DNA from: Chloroflexota bacterium
GTDB taxonomy: Bacteria; Chloroflexota; Limnocylindria; Limnocylindrales; CSP1-4
Length of the DNA stretch: 33,145 bases
Assembly (NCBI GenBank): GCA_012026785.1
Contig: VEOW01000188.1
Location: 1-33,145 of the forward strand
Direction: 5' to 3'
Shown: piece by piece, positions 23,620 through 29,100 of the stretch
Position numbering within the stretch: the stretch's first letter is position 1
How the letters are laid out: the number at the start of each line of letters is the position of its first letter
Position numbers and translations under genes: made by a program
Notes under the pieces: generated by a model
Told to the model about the DNA's origin: nothing
Seen by the model: only the letters and a program-made list of their open reading frames with translations
The model's database searches: none

Positions 23620-24440
23620 CGACTCTGCACCGCGACGTCGCCGGCCCACAAGGCTAGGGCCGCGTCGACACCAGTCCCTGTGGCGGTGCGGCCGGGAGTG
23701 GCGGAACGGGCACACGTGACCACCAATTGCCCCCGGCGCGTCTCAGGTAGCCGGTCCAAGATCCTTTTGGCGATTCCCTCTGCGGTTTCGACTTCACTAC
23801 GCTTCGTCATCAGGTCGAGCTTCGTCACCACTGCATCGATAAGAGTCCCTGGACGGAGCTGCGCATGATCCACCATCGTGCGCGCAAGTACCTCGGCTTT
23901 GTAGGCGAACCTATCCCGCGTCGCTCGATCGAAGACCGCCGCCCCGTCAACGACCACTTGAACTCGATCCGCACGGGCGAGCACAGGCATGGAACTCGCA
24001 CCTGCAGGGTGTTCGACAAGTGCCGCAAACCGCTCGCCAGTCACGTCGTTAACAAGGATCTGGCGACGGGTCCCACCCCCGGGCGATGTCGTCGAAACGG
24101 AGAGATGAATGAGGTCACCGACCTCGGTGGAAGCCGTTCGCCGCGTCTTTGGCACCTCCAAACCAGATGCAACACGGCCCTCATGGCAACGCTCCTCGAG
24201 TGCCATCAAGGTCCGCGAGCCGGCGAAGCCGTATCCGCCGAACGGGCCATCTTGAAGTAGTTCATACACGCTTGCGACGAGGGTCGTCTTGCCGCTATCG
24301 ACCGGACCGGCAAGGACAATCACGCGCGCACCTGAGAGCTCCTCGGGAATGTCCCCGAACGGTATCGCCAGCGCGCTGTCGAGGGCAACGCCGCGGCCTC
24401 GCCGCCGCGGTGCCGCTGTCATCGCTTCTGGCGCCTTCAT
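23616..24440 (-). CDS. P-loop GTPase (double-GTPase system, first GTPase)
   Basis: The 274-aa protein has Walker A GPVDSGKTTL (45-54), the segment GYGFAGSRTLMALEERCH (69-86), a switch-like KTRRTAS, a G3 motif NDVTGE (131-136), a canonical G4 VVTKLD (204-209) and G5-like CARSA. It is the better-formed GTPase of the pair, and the FAGSRT segment is characteristic of its family as I recall it. Its start overlaps the phosphoesterase stop as ATGA, and its stop overlaps the next GTPase start in the same way. Equal coupled translation suggests a fixed-ratio complex with its neighbours. No TM or signal peptide is present, so it should be cytosolic. Confidence 0.85.
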   Translation of the reverse strand: MKAPEAMTAAPRRRGRGVALDSALAIPFGDIPEELSGARVIVLAGPVDSGKTTLVASVYELLQDGPFGGYGFAGSRTLMALEERCHEGRVASGLEVPKTRRTASTEVGDLIHLSVSTTSPGGGTRRQILVNDVTGERFAALVEHPAGASSMPVLARADRVQVVVDGAAVFDRATRDRFAYKAEVLARTMVDHAQLRPGTLIDAVVTKLDLMTKRSEVETAEGIAKRILDRLPETRRGQLVVTCARSATPGRTATGTGVDAALALWAGDVAVQSR

Positions 24441-25849
24441 TCAAGCGTCCCGATGCTCGCATCGTCGGTGTGTCTGAAAGGGTTCTCGCCCATGGGTCGC
24501 TCTCGGGCCTTCTGCACACCGTCCCAGAGCTCCGACAATATTCCGTTGCGAACGGCGGACGCGAGAACGATTTCGAATAGGTCCTGATCGGTGAGGTCGC
24601 GACTCGCCTCGTCGAGGAGCCCGAGATTCCGCGAAACCGCCAAACGGCGCTGATATGGCAGGGAGCTGAAGGCATACGCAAGAGCTCTCTTGGCGCCCCG
24701 GGCCGGCTCTGGTGCGGCTGGCTCCAAGATCGAGCCCTGCTCTTCGTACCCAAGGTTAGCCATCGATTCCAGTCCAAGTGTGACAGTCGTCGCAGGGTTT
24801 CCACTGAAGCCCAGATCTGGGCCGAATCGTGCCTCCTGGCGTCGCCAGATCCGCTCCTGGATTGTCAGTCGACACTGTGCGGACGCGACGACGGGGCAAA
24901 CCTCGATAACGTTGTAACGGGGTTCCCAAGTAAGTTCGGTGCGATACGGGTGAACTGCACCCGCGTATAGGTGGACGCTATTGTCCACATGGCTCAGCCG
25001 CTGAACGTGCCCATGGCCCCACAGCTGGACCTGCGCCCGCGTTCGTAGGAGCTCGGTGACGGCTTCAGCATCTCGGAGCCAGGCTGGCGGGTGATGCGCC
25101 AGGGTGAAGGTAATCGTATTGGCGCGACGTTCCATTCGTGCTTGAACCGAACCGAGCACCAGAAGGCCGCCGTCAAGGTCATCGTGCTCATCAGAGATTA
25201 GTGGCGTCGTCATGCCTCGAAGCCGGACGAAGTAGCCAGTCTCCCTGATCGGCAGGGTGTGCTCCCAGTAGGGCTTGGTGGGCGTGACCGGGCAACCGTA
25301 CCGTGTCGCAAAGGAAACGTATTTACGAAGAGGAGCTAGGAAGGCCTCACCACCGGCCTTGTCTGCTACGAGGTAGCGAGCGAGTTCGGCGTCAATATCT
25401 GGACGCGGGATGGAGCGCAGGCGTCCATGGAAGTCCTGGATCGTCGGACTGGCCGCGACATCCGGCCTATGGACATCGTGGTTACCCGGTACGGTCCAGA
25501 TCTCGCTCTCGGCGCACTGCGCGATCTCCGCAACCAGCGTCAGCCATTCTGAGGCGGCCTCAAACTCATCGGTCTCCCCCGAAAAGGCGATATCACCGGT
25601 TACCAAGATGCCGTCGAGTGGACCGCTCTCGCCCACAACGCGCCGCAGGTCGTTCTCCAGTTCGCGGCGGAGGTCAACGTTCTCATCCCAAAGGTCGCCC
25701 CCCACCTGGATTCGAAAGTGAATGTCCGAAAGGTGTGCAAACCGAAGCGAGGACTTCGTGCTCCCCGCTCTCGAAACGTCGTCTCCTGCAGGAACTACGG
25801 ATGGCCCCATCCCCAACTCTTCTGGGAGGCGATCCGGTGAGCTCTGCAT
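24437..25849 (-). CDS. Calcineurin-like metallophosphoesterase with C-terminal helical domain
   Basis: All five metallophosphoesterase motifs are present (numbering from ATG 25849): SDIHF (41-45), GDIAFSG (85-91), GNHDVH (122-127), AHHPP (251-255) and GHGH (278-281). The dinuclear metal centre should therefore be active. The catalytic domain is followed by a linker and a helical segment, about 393-448 (FSSLPYQRRLAVSRNLGLLD to GILSELWDGV). That segment looks like the small adaptor or effector-associated domains used in bacterial conflict systems. The start is uncertain: GTG 25918 and ATG 25810 are alternatives, and none has a strong ribosome binding site. It heads the GTPase operon. A nuclease, cyclic-nucleotide or phosphoprotein target is possible; effector status is inference. 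Confidence 0.82.
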   Translation of the reverse strand: MQSSPDRLPEELGMGPSVVPAGDDVSRAGSTKSSLRFAHLSDIHFRIQVGGDLWDENVDLRRELENDLRRVVGESGPLDGILVTGDIAFSGETDEFEAASEWLTLVAEIAQCAESEIWTVPGNHDVHRPDVAASPTIQDFHGRLRSIPRPDIDAELARYLVADKAGGEAFLAPLRKYVSFATRYGCPVTPTKPYWEHTLPIRETGYFVRLRGMTTPLISDEHDDLDGGLLVLGSVQARMERRANTITFTLAHHPPAWLRDAEAVTELLRTRAQVQLWGHGHVQRLSHVDNSVHLYAGAVHPYRTELTWEPRYNVIEVCPVVASAQCRLTIQERIWRRQEARFGPDLGFSGNPATTVTLGLESMANLGYEEQGSILEPAAPEPARGAKRALAYAFSSLPYQRRLAVSRNLGLLDEASRDLTDQDLFEIVLASAVRNGILSELWDGVQKARERPMGENPFRHTDDASIGTLE

Positions 25850-25998
25850 GCCACCGCGGCGCCGCGACCCCCGCCCGCCAGCGGGGCTCAGCCCCTGGAC
25901 CGATCTGGAACTAGACACCTTCGCGCCTGAGTAGTCGTGGAGCCGTGCGCCAGCCTAGGCACGTGCGTAGTCGCACCCGCACCGGGTGCAGAGCGATG

Positions 25999-26032
25999 GA
26001 GAAGCCCCGGTTGGAGGACACCGGGGCTTCTC
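25999..26032 (-). terminator. Strong hairpin, likely terminator of nrdJ
   Basis: GAGAAGCCCCGGT (25999-26011) and ACCGGGGCTTCTC (26020-26032) form a perfect 13-bp stem with an 8-nt loop, about 100 nt after the nrdJ stop on the minus strand. The following tract is only mildly T-rich, so it is an imperfect intrinsic terminator. It also separates nrdJ from the phosphoesterase operon. Confidence 0.6.
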
Positions 26033-26055
26033 GTCGCGGGGATGCCGTTTGCCCT

Positions 26056-26094
26056 GGTCGCTCCATGGTCCCGATCATGGGACCAGGAGTGACC
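26056..26094. repeat. Long hairpin with one bulge
   Basis: GGTCGCTCC-A-TGGTCCC pairs with GGGACCA-GGAGTGACC around a GATCAT loop. That makes 16 pairs with one bulged A and one G-U pair. It lies between the nrdJ stop and the hairpin at 25999-26032. Its role is unknown: transcript-end protection or termination is possible. Confidence 0.5.
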
Positions 26095-26102
26095 GGTTGG
26101 CT

Positions 26103-26121
26103 ATGGAGGAAATCCCTCCAT
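26103..26121. repeat. Short hairpin next to the nrdJ stop
   Basis: ATGGAGG (26103-26109) and CCTCCAT (26115-26121) form a 7-bp stem with a 5-nt loop, 9 nt beyond the nrdJ stop. It is the first of three consecutive hairpins behind nrdJ. Confidence 0.45.
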
Positions 26122-26130
26122 TCGAGTTCC

Positions 26131-29100
26131 TCAAGAGCAGCCGCTCGTGGAGCCGCAGTTCAGGCACTTGTAGCAACTGCCGTTGCGGACCATGATCGAG
26201 CCGCAATCCATGCACGACGGGGCGTCCGCCTGGGTCGCGAAGGCGACCTTCGTGCCACCCAGGTTGAGCGTGATCCCGCCGCCGTTCGATGCCGTTCCGT
26301 TGCCGTTGGCATGCCCATTGGCATGCCCGTTCGCGACCGCCGCGACGCCGACGACCGCCACTTCCTTCCCCTCACTCTTTGTTGCGGGGTCGGGGGCGAC
26401 GGCGACCACGGGCCCGGCCGCGGTGGGCGGCGCCGCAGGGGCCGGGTCGGCCGAAGCATTAGCGCGTACTGCGTCATCGCGTGATTCGTCCGAGCGCGCA
26501 GCGAGGCCGAACGGCACCGAGGATGCCGCAGCCGCGGCCGGCTCCTGACTCTCCGTCCTGTCGATGAGGCCGAGGTTGGCCTTGTCGTCGACACTCAGGA
26601 AGCGGCTGCCGAGCCACCGGAAGATGTAATCCACGATGCTCTTCGCGATCGGGATCTCGCTGTTGCCGGTGAACCCGCTCGGCTCGAACCGCACGTGCGC
26701 GAACTTGTTGACGAGATCGCGCAGCGGCACCCCGTACTGCAGCGCGACCGAGACCGTCGTCGCGAACGTGTCCATCAGGCCGGAGACCGTCGAGCCCTCC
26801 TTGGCCATCTTCAGGAAGATTTCGCCGGGCTGGCCGTCGGGGTAGAGCCCGACCGTGATGTAGCCCTCGTGGCCGGCGATTTCGAACTTGTGGGTAACCG
26901 CCGTCCGCTCGGCCGGAAGCCGGCGTCGATGGGGCTTGCCCGCCTCGGCCTGGGCGGCCGCCAGGGCGACCTTCAGGTCCGAGATCGTCTTTTGCTGCTC
27001 AAGCCCAATACCCAAGTCGTCTTTCTTGCCGGCCATGAGTGGCTGCGAGCGCTTCGAGTTGTCGCGGTAGATCGCGATCGCCTTGAGGCCCTGCTTCCAG
27101 CCCTCCAGGTAGACCTGTTCGATCTCCTCGGCGGTGGCCTTCTCGGGCATGTTCACCGTCTTGCTGATCGCGCCCGAGAGGAACGGCTGGATGGCGCCCA
27201 TCATTCGAATGTGGCCCATGTAGTGGATCGAGCGCTCGCCGTTTTTGGGCTTGAAGGCGCAGTCGAAGACCGGTAGATGCTCGGGCTTGAGGCCCGGGGC
27301 ACCCTCGATCGTCTCGCGCTCGTTGAGGTAGTCGAGGATGCCGGCGACCTCGTCGGCCGAGTAGCCGAGGCGCTTGAGGGCCTGGGGGACCGTCTGGTTG
27401 ACGATCTTGAGGAAGCCCTCGCCGACGAGCTTCTTGTACTTGATGAGGGCGATGTCCGGCTCGACCCCGGTCGTGTCGCAGTCCATCATGAACGCGATCG
27501 TGCCGGTCGGGGCCAGGAGCGAGATCTGGGCGTTCCGGTAGCCGTGCTCCCGACCGTGCTCGAGGGCCTCGTCCCAAAGCGAACGGGCAGCCTCGAGCAC
27601 GTCAGTCGGGACACCCTCCTTGTCGACCTGGTAGGCCGCGTCGCGATGCTTCTCGATGACGCGGAGGAACGGCGCGCGATTCTTGTCGTACTCCAGGAAT
27701 GGTCCACCGTGGTCGCGGGCGATGATCGATGACTGCTTGTACGTCTCGGCCGTCATGATCGACGTCAGCGCCGCGGCGAAGTTCCGACCCTCATCGGAGT
27801 CGTAGGCCAGGCCGCGCGACATCAGCAAGGCGCCGAGGTTGGCGTAGCCGATGCCAAGCGGCCGGAACTTGTGGGAGTTCTCCTCGATCCGCGGCGTCGG
27901 GTAGGACGCGTTGTCGACGAGGATCTCCTGGGCCGTGATCGTCACCCGGCAGGCGTACTTGTAAGCCTCAACATCGAATTCGCCATCACTATTGAGGAAC
28001 TTCATCAAGTTGACGCTTGCCAAGTTACAACTCGTGTCGTCAATGAAGCTAAATTCAGAGCACGGGTTAGTTGCAACTTGACGAGCGCTGTTACTGACCG
28101 GGTTCCAATCGTTAATTGTCGTGTCATATTGGATGCCCGGATCGCCACATATCCAGGCCGCGTCGGCCATCCGACGGAAGATCTCGCGGGCCCGGAGCTG
28201 TTCGACCGGTTCGCCGTCCCGGACCGCGTGGGTCGTCCAGAGGGCGTCGTTTTCGACCGCCTTCATGAACTCGTCGGTGACTCGAACGCTGTGGTTGGCG
28301 TTCTGGAAGAAGACCGAGCCGTAGGCCTCGCCGGTGAAGCTCGGGTCGTAGCCCTGCTCGATCAGCGCCCAGGCCTTCTTCTCCTCGAGCATCTTCGAAT
28401 CGACGAACTCGAGGATGTCCGGATGGTCGGCGTTCAGGATGACCATCTTGGCCGCCCGCCGGGTCTTACCGCCGCTGTTGTGCGAGATGATGCCGTTCGA
28501 AACGAACGCATGGATGCCGGGGACCGTGAAGTCGTACGTCAGGGCCTCGCCTGCAGCCTCCACCGACACGACCTCGTCCCAGAGGTACTGGCTGTCGAGG
28601 ACAGTCTCCAGGGTTGCACCCAGCTCGGGGTTGAGCGCCCGCACCTTGGGGACGAGGTCCTCGACGGTCCCGGCGCGGGCATACGAAACGTTGTCACTGG
28701 TGCGGTTGAAGATGCCGAAGCCGGTGCGAATCAACTCGCCGTTCGCCGCTCGCGCCCAGCCGTTGCCCCCGACCATGAGGGCCCGAAGCGCCGGGACGAG
28801 GCTCGGAATGACGTCAAGGTTGGTGTTACGGCTGCCTGGGTCAACGGCCACGAGGCTCGCGGCTGCGGCCTTCTTTCGCGAAGTCACGAGGTAGGGGTGC
28901 AGCAGCCGGGCGAGTCGGGACGCGTCCTCGCCGCGATACGCGAGCTGCACATAGCCGTTGACGATCGAGCGTCGACCGACGGCGCCAAGGTTCAATCCAA
29001 GGAGCTGAATCTCCTCCAGGAGACGGCTTGAGGCTGATGCGATCTGCACGCCGGTTTGGCCGATGTGCGCGTCGCCCTCGCAGAATGCGCCAAGGAACTC

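Noticed and set aside
25940-26040. tRNA gene or attachment site at the right edge of the GTPase block
   Set aside because: The hairpin lacks tRNA arms (no GTTCRA T-loop, no anticodon stem), and no matching repeat was found at the left edge.
27958-28135. A third intein still present at the low-GC patch
   Set aside because: The protein runs uninterrupted through NPCSE and DTSCNLASVN with no splicing motifs, so only a footprint could remain.
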